DNA of 64,000 nt, taken from NCBI RefSeq assembly GCF_051020765.1, contig NC_134929.1, positions 4,552,786-4,616,785 on the forward strand. Reading direction: 5' to 3'. The translations under genes and the position numbers were made by a program. The notes beneath the pieces were generated by a model. The model was not told the DNA's origin and ran no database searches. It worked only from the letters and a program-made list of their open reading frames with translations. This stretch comes from Lasioglossum baleicum (lineage: Eukaryota; Arthropoda; Insecta; Hymenoptera; Halictidae). Numbering within the stretch: position 1 is the first letter of the stretch; the number at the start of each line of letters is the position of its first letter. Positions 51,536 through 62,890 of this stretch are shown piece after piece.

Positions 51536-52655
51536 CACAGTGGGACAAACCGATGAATTCTGTGTCAAAATCAAAGAACTTTTGATAGAAATGAGATGGA
51601 ACGATGCAGAAACTTCTCATCAACGAAATTTTTTACTTCTGGTGATAGCTTATTTTTATTTTTATCACCAGATGTTAAAAAATTCGTTGATGAGAAGTAA
51701 TGTTAAAAAGATTAAATACTTACCTTACTTCCTGTGTAAATAAAAACATAATTATGGAAAATAGATATCTAATTTAAATTACATTACAGTGTCATACACA
51801 GCCTACGGGAGTGCCAGCAACAATCGCAGCGATACGTCAAGTGATCGTTCGTCAAGTGATATACAGTGAGCCACGAAAGTATTCGAACGTCTTTTAAAAC
51901 AGAATAACTTTTTTATAATAGTACCAAATGACCTGATTTTTTATAATGAATTAGAAGCATTAATTTCAGAAATGATATGCAAAAAAGATTTTCCAAAAAT
52001 TATAATTTACAAGGTTACATGCAAAAATAGGAAAAGGCATTTTGTAAAACTATTTTCTTTGAGCCCTTAAAGAAAATTTAAAATATGTGTTTTGTAGATC
52101 TGCAGGGTGTCCCAAAATTCCTGGATTTCTGGAATTTTGGGACACCCTGTATAGTTACACAATAGTTGCACATATGCTGAAAAATCGAAATCGGTTGACG
52201 CAGAAAAAACCGATGACATATATCGAAAGATGTAATAATATGTGGATTTTAAGCAGAAATTGACCAGACGTCGCGGAAAACTATGATTTTCACCACATTT
52301 AACCACTTGTAGCTCCTGGGTATGTTAATCGATTGTCAAATCATTGAAACGAAAAAATGATTTCATTGGTTTTGATAACAAAAATCGATTTTTGCAAAAT
52401 CCCTGCGATCGTAGACAAATTTTGAGACCACATTTGAAATCAGCGTGAAAAAATCTACGCGAAATGATGTATAGCATGTCAAAAAAAATCTATCCGGACA
52501 TGGCATTGGATAAACCACAATTTTCTTGAAATTGTGCAAGTTTATTTTCTATTTTACCATATTCTGCAATGTTTCAGCTTTAATTTAAAAAAACCATCGT
52601 TCTGTCTCATTTCTATCAAAAGTTCTTTGATTTTGACACAGTTTGTCCCACTGTG
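51536..52655. mobile_element. Composite inverted-repeat element with CACAGTGGGAC ends
   Basis: The ends are CACAGTGGGACAAAC in inverted orientation, and the next 55 bases also pair (AGAACTTTTGATAGAAATGA and its reverse). Inside lie a small hairpin (51610-51690), half of the MITE found at 37128-37500, a mariner-like start CAGTGAGCCACGAAAG (51868), and a 69-bp palindrome (52083-52151). It is related to the MITE at 32386-32872. No duplication was clear. Confidence 0.7.
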
Positions 52656-52940
52656 TGTCGTAGCGAGTTATGCTGATACAATGTATACCGCCGCGAGTAA
52701 GTAAATCCGAGCTAGCCTAAAGTGACTCGAGCTCTGCGTGGGTAAAAACTGTAGTGGGGATGCCGATGCCGATTCCCGATACAATGCGCAACGCAGGTTC
52801 CCCACTTTATAGACACAAGACAAATGTCTTCAGTTAGCTTTAAAGCACGGCACCTGCAGTTGCATTTTTCATATAGTTCACGGTGTCACCAGCTAGAAAG
52901 CCAACTTCCAGCTCTTAATTAGCAATTTTTTTATTTTTTC
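52656..52940. other. Spacer upstream of the 18-bp repeats
   Basis: No ORF or repeat was supported; the interval is less AT-rich than its surroundings and could be 5' flank of the THAP exon. Confidence 0.3.
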
Positions 52941-52944
52941 GTGG

Positions 52945-53165
52945 GTTCTTGAGTGTTCGCGGATTCGTGAATGTTCGCGGATTCCTGAGTGTTCTCGGAT
53001 TCGTAAGTGTTCGCGGATTCGTGAATGTTCGCGGATTCGTAAGTGTTCGCGGATTCGTGAGTGTTCGCGGATTCGTGAGTGTTCGCGGATTCGTGCGTGT
53101 TCGCGGATTCGTGCGTGTGCGCGGATTTGTGCGTGTGCGCGGATTTGCGGGTGTGCGCGGATTTG
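52945..53165. repeat. 18-bp minisatellite
   Basis: About twelve copies of an 18-base unit (GTGTTCGCGGATTCGTGA type) lie just upstream of the THAP exon; the last copies drift to GTGTGCGCGGATTTGTGC. An ORF reading VRGFV repeats crosses it, but in another frame from the THAP exon. Confidence 0.9.
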
Positions 53166-53211
53166 TGCGCTTTTTTGTAGTTTGTTTCAGGTTTCTTTTA
53201 GAATTTAGGAT

Positions 53212-53356
53212 ATGGCTTCATCCAGGATATCATCGCAGAGTTTTATGGACACTTGCATGTACAAGCACTGCAGCAATAGCCGAGGAAACGGACATCATCT
53301 GTACATTTTCCCGAAAAAGGACAATCCCTTGTGTGCGGAATGGATTGCAAGAGTTG
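53212..53356 (+). CDS. First exon encoding a THAP zinc-finger N-terminus
   Basis: The ATG opens a 48-codon frame with C-M-Y-K-H-C, HHLYIFPKK and AEWIARV, the start of a C2CH THAP DNA-binding domain, and ends at a GTGAGTAC donor (53357). The remaining domain (AVPTF box) and later exons were not found in the window. It could be a host THAP gene, a P-element-type transposase or a relic. Confidence 0.6.
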
Positions 53357-54400
53357 GTGAGTACTGAGTACATGATCTGTATTTATGAACTATATATGTT
53401 TCATGTTGGATACTTTATAAGTAGACTGCGGATTTTTATGCATTTACGGGCCATAAATTACGGCTTCTAAAAATTTACAAAAAAAGCTAGAATGTAAAAT
53501 TCCACAGAATTCAATACGATTTTGATTTATTTCAGATGTATACAGGCTCTTACCACTGAAAATATGATTTTATTTGTTCCCACTTTCTTGAAATTTGCTT
53601 GCAAAAATTAAAAATTAAAAATAAAAACATCCGCAGTCTTTTTATAAGAAAAGAGAGAGAGTAATGGTCATCTGTCCTAGCGGTAAATCTACGCTACAGA
53701 TAGGGATTGAAACGGTTATGAAAACAACTGTTTCAACTGTTATTTTTCGGTTCTGATTGAAATAGTTATGAAGAACCGAAATGATGTTATAACACTTATA
53801 ACTGGCACGACAATATCGGTATTGGCTGGCAGTTCTGGCTTATATCGGTTACGGCGTTACAATTTTGCAGAACCCATATTATGTATTTCGGTTCAGGATT
53901 TCGGTTCTGTCATTCTGTATTCTGTATTGTGTTCGACCTTATATATTTATTATTTAAGTAATTTTTTGTTATTTATTATTTCAACAATTTATAAATAAAT
54001 AAATTTTTATAATTTGTTTCTATATTTATTGTTTGAATTATTATTTCAATAATAATTTATTGTTAAAATAATTGTTTAAATAAATAAATTTTTATAATTT
54101 GTTTCTATATTAATTATTTGAATTGTTATTTCAATAATAATTTATTATTAAAATAGGTGTTTAAATAAGTAAATTATTATAATTTATACAAATTTGTTTC
54201 TATATTTATTATTAGAATTATTATTTCGATAATTTTTATTGTCAAAATAAATATAGATTTTTATAATCTATACAAATTTATTATTTGTTTTTATTTATTT
54301 AAACAATTATTTTCACAATAAATTATTAGAATAATAATTCAAATAATGAATATAGAAAAATATTATATAAATTTATTTATTTAAACCAGTGATATATGAG
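53357..54400. other. AT-rich tract with irregular tandem repeats
   Basis: Positions 53990-54380 contain three to four diverged copies of an approximately 100-bp AT-rich unit (TTATAATTTGTTTCTATATT, TTATTTCAATAATAATTTAT). A mirrored GAACCGAAAT block lies near 53750-53790. No genes were supported. Confidence 0.5.
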
Positions 54401-54523
54401 CAACCCGCGAACTGCAGTGGACCAAAATTGAAAACATAAGAATACGCGCGGGCTGCAACTGGCAACAGACGCAATTGTTGGAAGTAACAACAATTAACCG
54501 CGGGCCCGTATGTGTTAAAATCC

Positions 54524-55248
54524 GTTTATAGTTCAAGATTGTGGAAGATTGCAGTTAAACTTTATATGATCTTCTTAGTAAATGTTCAAGCTTTTATATA
54601 AAACAAGTCCGATGCTTAGCGGTCTTAAGCGTTTTTGTATAATTCTTTTTAAAGTTTGAAATGCTATTAATTTACGCTATTCGTGTATGGACTAAACAAT
54701 GCTTAAAAGTCGGTTAAAATCGGTTAGATCTGCGTCTATCGCCCGACCGCGCCGAGACTTCAAACGACGAGCCGAAGTGTCGAGAAGCGTGTCGCCGTCG
54801 CACAGTGGTCTGGAGACCTTGTTTTCGTGACCAAAATTCAATTTTTCAACTTTAATACATTGAAAAAAATGTTTTCCTATAAAGTAACAACCCTTTAAAG
54901 CTCCCAAATCAAAAATATTATTCATTTTAGATAATTCTGTGATGAGATGATGAGATACAACGTTCTAAAGACAAAGTCAGAAAATTCAAAGTAAAATAAA
55001 ACGTTTTAGATTTCAATCACCGAATATCAGAAAATAGATTTTAATGATAGTTTTATATATGTTAGTAAGCGCATTTCAAATATTTAATCGATTTTTAATC
55101 ATTGTTTAGTCCATACACGAATAGCGTAAATTAATAGCATTTCAAACTTTAAAAAGAATTATCCGCTAAGCATCGGACTTGTTTGATATAAAAGCTTGAA
55201 CATTTACTAAGAAGATCATACAGTAAATTCTCTATAAACGCGAACGCA
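54524..55248. mobile_element. Inverted-repeat element, possibly pogo-like
   Basis: Arms 54560-54705 and 55098-55235 are inverted copies (block TAGTCCATACACGAATAGCG and its complement). The right end reads CAGTAAATTCTCTATAAACG before the arm, similar to pogo-type termini; the left end is less clear. The centre carries GC-rich sequence also seen at 15870-15960 (GCGCCGAGACTTCAAACGAC). Confidence 0.55.
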
Positions 55249-55648
55249 TCGGGGGGATTTCTTCGCGTTTTTCGATCGTGGTCCTACTTTTTTCGAGCTT
55301 CAAAGGCCGAGCTGAACGCCTCCTAGAAGTTAGCCCCCCACTTGTTGAATTAAACAATTTCAACAGTTGTGCTGAATTGTGCTATGTTTGTGCTATATTG
55401 TGCTCGAATATTATAACTATAATATGAAAAATAAGATGAAAAAATGAGAAAAACGATTTTTTGAGTAGCCCCCCACTTTTCATTTTTTTCAGTTTTCTCA
55501 ATTGTGCTAAGTTGTGCTAAGTTGTGCTAAGATTGTGCTCAAGTATTACTTTAAAAAAATTATAAATAAAAAAGTTATGGTGAAAAAACGTTTTCGACAT
55601 CTAATTAACGTTTAAGTAAGAAACAGTTATCCAAACAGCATATAATCA
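55249..55648. other. Interval with repeated TTGTGCTA words
   Basis: AGCCCCCCACTT occurs twice and TTGTGCTAAG three times in tandem (55500-55540), foreshadowing the adjoining satellite. No gene was seen. Confidence 0.45.
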
Positions 55649-56530
55649 TATATCTGAGTTGTGCTAGCCTAGCACAAGTCAGCACAACTTTTAATTTCCC
55701 CAGCTCAACGATATAAAGGGCACTTTACTCTTGTGCGCTGCCCTTCGCGCTAAGGTACTTTTACCATTTTTGGTCTTTCTGGTCATCCGAACATAGTAAT
55801 ATTGCATATCTGAGTTGTGCTAGCCTAGCACAAGTCAGCACAACTTTTAATTTCCCCAGCACAACGATATAAAGGGCACTTTACTCTTGTGCGCTGCCCT
55901 TCGCGCTAAGGTACTTTTACCATTTTTGGTCTTTCTGGTCATCCGAACATAGTAATATTGCATATCTGAGTTGTGCTAGCCTAGCACAAGTCAGCACAAC
56001 TTTTAATTTCCCCAGCACAACGATATAAAGGGCACTTTACTCTTGTGCGCTGCCCTTCGCGCTAAGGTACTGTACCATTTTTGGTCTTTCCGGTCATCCG
56101 ACAAGCATAATATTGTATATCTGAGTTGTGCTAGCCTAGCACAAGTCAGCACAACTTTTAATTTCTCCAGCACAACGATATAAAGGGCACTTTACTCTTG
56201 TGCGCTGCCCTTCGCGCTAAGGTACTTTTACCATTTTTGGTCTTTCTGGTCATCCGAACATAGTAATATTGCATATCTGAGTTGTGCTAGCCTAGCACAA
56301 GTCAGCACAACTTTTAATTTCCCCAGCACAACGATATAAAGGGCACTTTACTCTTGTGCGCTGCCCTTCGCGCTAAGGTACTTTTACCATTTTTGGTCTT
56401 TCTGGTCATCCGAACATAGTAATATTGCATATCTGAGTTGTGCTAGCCTAGCACAAGTCAGCACAACTTTTAATTTCCCCAGCACAACGATATAAAGGGC
56501 ACTTTACTCTTGTGCGCTGCCCTTCGCGCT
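55649..56530. repeat. 156-bp satellite, six copies
   Basis: Copies begin near 55649, 55805, 55961, 56116, 56272 and 56428, nearly identical. Each holds the palindrome TTGTGCTAGCCTAGCACAA, then GTCAGCACAAC, CAGCACAACG and GGGCACTTTACTCTTGTGCG. The array ends at the broken transposase copy. Confidence 0.95.
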
Positions 56531-56554
56531 TCAACGCTAAGTCATACAATTAAT

Positions 56555-58420
56555 ATGGTATCGCATTCGTTACTTACATTTGCGACCGGAATTTCGTTCA
56601 GTGCCGAAATTCTATGTGCTTGTGCAGTTTCGAAATGTTTTACGCAAATAATTTTATCTATATTTGTGTCTTGGGTTTCGATCAAATAAATTTCTTTTTC
56701 TTCACTCTTCTTTTCTATTTTATTTTTTATATTTGTAGATTCAATTTCACATGTAGGTAATTGTTCCGCCGCTGTTAATATGCACGTCCAGAAAATGATT
56801 GCAAGTGTAATGTTACAAACTTATCGATGCGCATCGGACGTGATATATTTTTGAAAAGTCGATGTTTACAGTCGTTGAATTCGGCCTCCACTGCGGAAGA
56901 TGTTGCAGTTGATGATCCATAAGTAAAAATGGGCTTCCATAATTTTCGAATATTGCGGGAAATATAACAACAACGCTATTATTCGCTACCCTATTCCTAT
57001 GGCATAATATGGATTTACATTCTGTCCCGGATTTTTCACTGCATTATTTTTTGCCATTGTTACACATTCAGCAGAGAAATTTTTCCACCATGCATTAATA
57101 TTGGAGGCGCTCTTCGTTTCTTCCATTTCCGTATCAGATTCATGAAAATCATCTATTCTATGTTCCGTCTCTTCTTCATCTTCAATGATTCCCCCGGAAC
57201 TATATTCTGGGTAACAACTTTCTGTAATGTTTTAAAACATTTCTCTGCATAAGACGGATTATTATTTGTAGTGTTCCCGAACATTTCACTGTTTGAAAGA
57301 ACAATAGCACATTTTGTTACTTCCTGGAATTCTGTGAAGTCTGATATTTTCGTCAGAAATGCCATAAGTGTTATGTAAAATATGCGCACTTGAGGATGAA
57401 CACCTTTTAATTCTTTCCATCTTGCAACCATGTGGATAAAATGAGAAACGTCTAAGCGCAAAAATGTAGATGGCAGATTTTTCGTTTCTTCACTTAAACA
57501 TACGAAACACTGTGACAAGTAGTGTTCCAAATTTCTGCATTGTCCAAATGCTCTAACGATAGCTCCTATCAAAGCTCGATCAAAGTCACAAACCACTTGT
57601 TTTGGTAATGGAAAATTGATTTGTGTTCCATACCAATTCGTATTATTTCTAGCAGCCAAAAATGTATCGTGTTCGTATTTTGTGAGGCGCTCAACATTTG
57701 AAATACTGGCATATGTGAAGTTTCAGTTTTTGTGACAATTTGGTATAAATAAATGTGCGAAGATAATTTTCCTGAAGGCTTCTTAAACTTTTTTTATCAG
57801 AGATCCTGTTCCGTCTATACAGATATATTTTGAATTTTGAACGAAAATTGAAGCTTGTTCCGGTGTCCAATAGTGCACATAAAATGGATCTAAGCCAATG
57901 GCGTGTATTTGCCCTGCATGCTGATTGTATTTCATGACCTGTAAATTTTGAAGTGGATTTGAAGCTGTAATCGCTAGACTGATCTTCTCGCGTTCTTGTT
58001 TCGCTTTTGACAATATTTGATTTTTAGGTAAATGCGCTAGTTCTGGATCATCGAATTTCTTTAATTTATCAGCTTCATTTCGACGCCAAATGCAAGGTAA
58101 AATATTTCCGTCTAACATGTTTTTAGATATCTCGATTCTTCGATATCCTTTTAAGTGTCGCTTTTTTTTGTGTGTGACGGAAGCATCCAAAATTTTCGAT
58201 GATGCATTCCATGAGGACATCTTTTCCGGATTGTGGTTTATTTACTGCTATCCCCGAAAAGCTGCAATTACACTCCGTGCAAGCGGCCACGATTTTTAAA
58301 TAAATTCCTGTCTCCGACATTTTGCATCGTTTAAATGATAAGGCACATGGTATCCGTATCTGTTGCCATAATTGGTCAAATAAAACATCAGTCCAAATAT
58401 TATTTCGCAATACTTTTGTT
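56555..58420 (-). pseudogene. Broken inverted copy of the transposase-USP gene (middle part)
   Basis: On the minus strand it matches the gene at 58855 from about 59290 to 61110. It is split into three frames (58410-58123, 58220-57783, 57659-57153) by small indels, then decays. It lacks the N-terminus and the whole protease domain. Identity is high, so the duplication is recent. It faces the intact gene as an inverted repeat with a spacer of about 870 bp. Confidence 0.9.
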
Positions 58421-58854
58421 TTTAGTCCAATAATGCATGTTGTTCTTTCGTTTCAAATGAATCGACGAACTGCTGAACTCGGTCAGTCTATGCCTAGCCT
58501 TAGAAGTGAGAATATCGAATAATAACTGTCATTTTTATTTAATTAAAAATATATACCTTGCTTCTCAAAAGCAAACAGTGTACGAGAAATGTTGAAGTAA
58601 AACACGGCGTAACGAAAAACTCAATCATATTGTTACAATGTAACGGGTGGCGTGCGTCACATCGAACATCGAAGTGACGATCGGCTATCAAAAAGACGAT
58701 CGGCAGCCGAAGCGACGAACAAGAGGAGAGTCGGGAGCTCAGTTCGACGCTAAAGTCGGTTTAGGCAGGATATTTCACTAAAAGTGTTTTATTCCACCAG
58801 AAAACATATTCTTTAACAAGAAACACAATCACGGTCTTAACGGTGTGAATTATT
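58421..58854 (+). promoter_or_regulatory. 5' flank of the transposase-USP gene
   Basis: Two GACGATCGGC blocks (58677-58705) and a GC-rich patch precede the AT-rich start region. It probably contains the promoter; no element terminus was identified. Confidence 0.35.
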
Positions 58855-61800
58855 GTGATAGTGCAATTAAATTGTTGTATTATTAATATGGCAAAATACG
58901 CAGTGGAATTATTGCATCTAATTTTAGAAGAAAAATATAAGATTCTTTCGGATTCGTGCGGAAAACCTGTTGTTCCAAGTGCAAAAGTATACGAATGTGT
59001 TAGTGCGGATTTTGAAGAGAAATTTGGCAAAAAATTATTGCCAAAATACCTTTACACCATCCTTCAAGGAAATAGATATGATCTTTGGAATAAATTTCTT
59101 ACATATCACGGCATTGAAAAACTATCAAATTCTGTGTTAAATGAATCGGAATGTAGTTTGAATGACACGCGCAGTGACGAAAAAATTGAATTACAATTGG
59201 TTTTGCCATTCAAAACATGGCTAGCAATGGGTCCTGTAGGAGCAGATTACGCAGATACAAAATTAACAGAAAGAACATATAATGTATTATTGAAAAATAT
59301 TTGGACTGATGTTTTATTTGACCAATTATGGCAACAGATACGGATACCATGTGCCTTATCATTTAAACGATGCAAAATGTCGGAGACAGGAATTTATTTA
59401 AAAATCGTGGCCGCTTGCACGGAGTGTAATTGCAGCTTTTCGGGGATAGTAGTAAATAAACCACAATCCGGAAAAGATGTCCTCATGGAATGCATCATCG
59501 AAAATTTCGATGCTTCCGTAACACACACAAAAAAGCGTCACTTAAAAGGATATCGAAGAATCGAGGTATCCAAAAACATGTTAGACGGAAATATTTTACC
59601 TTGCATTTGGCGTCGAAATGAAGCTAATAAATTAATGAAATTCGGTGATCCAGAACCAGCGCATTTACCTAAAAATCAAATATTGTCAAAAGCGAAACAA
59701 GAACGCGAGAAGATCAGTCTAGCGATTACAGCTTCAGATCCGCTTCATAATTTACAAGTCATGAAGTACAATCAGCATGCAGGGCAAATACACGCCATTG
59801 GATTAGATCCATTTTATGTGCACTATTGGACACCGGAACAAGCTTCAATTTTCGTTCAAAATTCGAAATATATCTGTATAGACGGAACTGGTTCTTTGAT
59901 AAAAAAATTTAAAAACCCATCAGGAGAATTATCTTCCCACATATATTTATATCAAGTTGTCACCAAAACTAAAACCTCACATATGCCAGTATTTCAAATG
60001 TTGAGCGCCTCACAAAATACGAACACGATACATTTTTGGCTGCTAGAAATAATACGAATTGGTATGGCACACAAATCAAATTTTCCATTACCAAAACAAG
60101 TAGTTTGTGATTTTGATCGAGCTTTGATAGGAGCTATCGTTAGAGCATTTGGACAATGCAGAAATTTGGAACACTACTTGTCACAGTGTTTCGTATGTTT
60201 AAGTGAAGAAACGAAAAATCTGCCATCTACATTTTTGCGCTTAGACGTTTCTCATTTTATCCACATGGTTGCAAAATGGAAAGAATTAAAAGGTGTTCAT
60301 CCTCAAGTGCGCATATTTTACATAACAGTTATGGCATTTCTGACGAAAATCACAGACTTCACAGAATTCCAGGAAGTAACAAAATGTGCTATTGTTCTTT
60401 CAAACAGTGAAATGTTCAGGAACACTACAAATAATAATCCGTCTTATGCAGGGAAATGTTTTAAAACATTACAGAAAGTTGTTACCCAGAATATAGTTCC
60501 GCGTGAAATCATTGAAGATGAAGAAGAGACGGAACATAGAATAGATGATTTTCATGAATCTGATACGGAAATGGAAGAAACGAAGAGCGCCTCCAATATT
60601 AATGCATGGTGGAAAAATTTCTCTGCTGAATGCGTAACAATGGCAAAAAATAATGCATTGAAAAATCCGGGACAGAATGTGAACCCATATTATGCCATAG
60701 GAATAGGGAAGCGAATAATAGCGTTGTTGTTATATTTCCCGCTATATTCGAAAATTATGGAGCCCATTTTTACTTATGGAACATCAACTGCAACATCTTC
60801 CGCAGTGGAGGCCGAATTCAACGACTGTAAACATCGGCTGTTCAAAAATACTACACGTCCGATGCGCATCGATAAATTTGTAACATTGCACTTACAATCA
60901 TTTTCTGGACGTGCAAAATTAACAGCAGCGGAACAATTACCTACATGTGAAAATGAAACTAAAAATATAGAAAACGAAATGGAAAAGAAGAATGAAGAAA
61001 ATGAAATTCATTTTATCGAAACCCGAGATACAAATATTATTGAAGAAACTGCACAAACACGTAGAATTTCGGCACTGAACGAAATTACTGACGCAAATAT
61101 CAATAAAGAATGCGATACCATATTTACGAACGAAACATCAGAAAATGAACACTCTGATTTAAGTCATGAACACAATTGGCGAAATAAAAACGACAAGAAA
61201 ACTTATAAAAGAAGTTACCTCCAACCTCGGCCCGATTTTGCAGGAGTTTGCAAGAGAAAAAAAATTGACATCGCAATGTTACAGAATGGAAACATTTGCG
61301 AATCTTTTAATGATGGAGAAAATAGAGTCGTTGTATTAAACACGTGCGGGTTCGATAGTGTTGTCCAATTATTTGCTGCTGCATGCATGCACGAAGCATT
61401 CTACGACACTATACAGAATGCTACAACAGAAACATTTATATTTATTAAAAATTTTATAAATAAAGGTACAGTTAAGTCAATTTATCGACAACGAGCATCA
61501 ATCTTAAGAAAAATTGGACATTTTGTCACTAAAAAGAAGTACAATGTTACCACGATAGATGCAATTTCGAATGTGTGCATATTGTGCGAGCACCTTCTAA
61601 AGGATGATTCAAGTTGTACATTGCAGAAAGAATGCAATAATTGCAAAACAACAAAAACAAGAAATATAACACTGATAAACCTCGACTTTGAAACGATTGA
61701 ATCGCATGGATACCGTGCTATTGCGCAGGCGATTCAAGAATATATAAATTGTAACTACAAAACCTGCAAAAAATGTAGAGACGACGTCAATGTGAACCTG

Positions 61801-62085
61801 AATTTTAATTCTCATTTACTTCTGGAATGCATTGGTGATAGAAATGCAAAAATAGAATTGAAAACATTTCCAAGAAACATTAAGATTGGAACTACGTCAT
61901 TCTCCTTGGTTGGAATTATACACTACAGCGGTGGAACCAGAGCAACATCAGTAGGCCATTACACCGCTTATGCCATTTATGGAGATAAATGGATTCTATT
62001 CAACGATTTATTAAAAAAATGTCAAGCAGTTAGCGGAGAAAATACTGTGAATCCAGTAGCTTGTCTGTACATCAAAATAAATTAA
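58855..62085 (+). CDS. MULE-like transposase fused to a ubiquitin-specific-protease-like domain
   Basis: This is a single 1076-residue frame; M12 (58888) is an alternative start. Residues 1-120 look like a helical DNA-binding region. A CTECNC zinc-type motif lies near 190. The transposase core has CIDGTGS with D343, CDFDRAL with D419/D421 and LRLDVSHFIHM, a MULE-like DDE layout. An acidic, Asn/Glu-rich linker follows (about 700-800). The C-terminus is a cysteine-protease domain like peptidase family C19: NTCGFDS with C831, zinc-ribbon cysteines (CILC, CNNC, CKKC), VGHYTAY with H1035 and WILFND with D1051. The predicted protease triad is complete. Role is inferred: transposition plus deubiquitination of itself or host factors. 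Confidence 0.82.
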   Translation: MIVQLNCCIINMAKYAVELLHLILEEKYKILSDSCGKPVVPSAKVYECVSADFEEKFGKKLLPKYLYTILQGNRYDLWNKFLTYHGIEKLSNSVLNESECSLNDTRSDEKIELQLVLPFKTWLAMGPVGADYADTKLTERTYNVLLKNIWTDVLFDQLWQQIRIPCALSFKRCKMSETGIYLKIVAACTECNCSFSGIVVNKPQSGKDVLMECIIENFDASVTHTKKRHLKGYRRIEVSKNMLDGNILPCIWRRNEANKLMKFGDPEPAHLPKNQILSKAKQEREKISLAITASDPLHNLQVMKYNQHAGQIHAIGLDPFYVHYWTPEQASIFVQNSKYICIDGTGSLIKKFKNPSGELSSHIYLYQVVTKTKTSHMPVFQMLSASQNTNTIHFWLLEIIRIGMAHKSNFPLPKQVVCDFDRALIGAIVRAFGQCRNLEHYLSQCFVCLSEETKNLPSTFLRLDVSHFIHMVAKWKELKGVHPQVRIFYITVMAFLTKITDFTEFQEVTKCAIVLSNSEMFRNTTNNNPSYAGKCFKTLQKVVTQNIVPREIIEDEEETEHRIDDFHESDTEMEETKSASNINAWWKNFSAECVTMAKNNALKNPGQNVNPYYAIGIGKRIIALLLYFPLYSKIMEPIFTYGTSTATSSAVEAEFNDCKHRLFKNTTRPMRIDKFVTLHLQSFSGRAKLTAAEQLPTCENETKNIENEMEKKNEENEIHFIETRDTNIIEETAQTRRISALNEITDANINKECDTIFTNETSENEHSDLSHEHNWRNKNDKKTYKRSYLQPRPDFAGVCKRKKIDIAMLQNGNICESFNDGENRVVVLNTCGFDSVVQLFAAACMHEAFYDTIQNATTETFIFIKNFINKGTVKSIYRQRASILRKIGHFVTKKKYNVTTIDAISNVCILCEHLLKDDSSCTLQKECNNCKTTKTRNITLINLDFETIESHGYRAIAQAIQEYINCNYKTCKKCRDDVNVNLNFNSHLLLECIGDRNAKIELKTFPRNIKIGTTSFSLVGIIHYSGGTRATSVGHYTAYAIYGDKWILFNDLLKKCQAVSGENTVNPVACLYIKIN

Positions 62086-62890
62086 ACAGCAAGCGTGTAA
62101 GAGTGTAAAGGTAAGAGTTGGGTTTCAATATCCAAATCATATTATATTTCATTTAACTTTTACATGCATATTAATATTACAAATTCTTACAGTTTCGAGA
62201 TAGCCGAGGAGAAATAGAGGACAGAAGACAACTTGTTCAAAAAAAATGAATTATACAGCAAGCGTGGAAGAGTGTAAAGGTAGGAGTTGGGTATCAATAT
62301 CCAAATCATATTATATTTCATTTAACTTTTACATGCATATTAATATTACAAGTTCTTACAGTTTCGAGATAGCCGAGGAGAAATAGAGGACAGAAGACAA
62401 CTTGTTAAAAAAAAATGAATTATACAGCAAGCGTGGAAGAGTGTAAAGGTAGGAGTTGGGTTTCAATATCCAAATCATATTACATTTCATTTAACTTTTA
62501 CATGCATATTAATATTACAAATTCTTACAGTTTCGAGATAGCCGAGGAGAAATAGAGGACAGAAGACAACTTGTTAAAAAAAAATGAATTATACAGCAAG
62601 CGTGGAAGAGTGTAAAGGTAGGAGTTGGGTTTCAATATCCAAATCATATTACATTTCATTTAACTTTTACATGCATATTAATATTACAAATTCTTACAGT
62701 TTCGAGATAGCCGAGGAGAAATAGAGGACAGAAGACAACTTTTGAAAAGAGCTCATATACCTATACTTTCTAATATAACATTTAACTTTCACATGCATAT
62801 TGATATTACAACTTCTTACAGTTTTGAGGTAGCCGAGGAGAATTAGATGACTGAAGCCAACGTTTCAAAGAAGTTCATATACCTACACCC
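62086..62890 (+). repeat. Tandem 169-bp units with splice-like borders after the USP gene
   Basis: Units start near 62086, 62255, 62424 and 62593 (ACAGCAAGCGTG) and are nearly identical; a diverged one follows to 62890. Each unit has AAAGGTARGAGTTGGG, a donor-like site, and TTCTTACAGTTTCGAG, an acceptor-like site, about 85 bases apart. The first begins just after the stop, so the array looks like duplicated 3' UTR exons and introns. Confidence 0.85.

Noticed and set aside
52949..53470. 173-codon ORF with VRGFV repeats
   Set aside because: It is a translation of the 18-bp minisatellite and continues in the wrong frame across the THAP exon.
55649..56530. CRISPR-like array
   Set aside because: Units are contiguous 156-bp satellite copies without unique spacers, in eukaryotic DNA.
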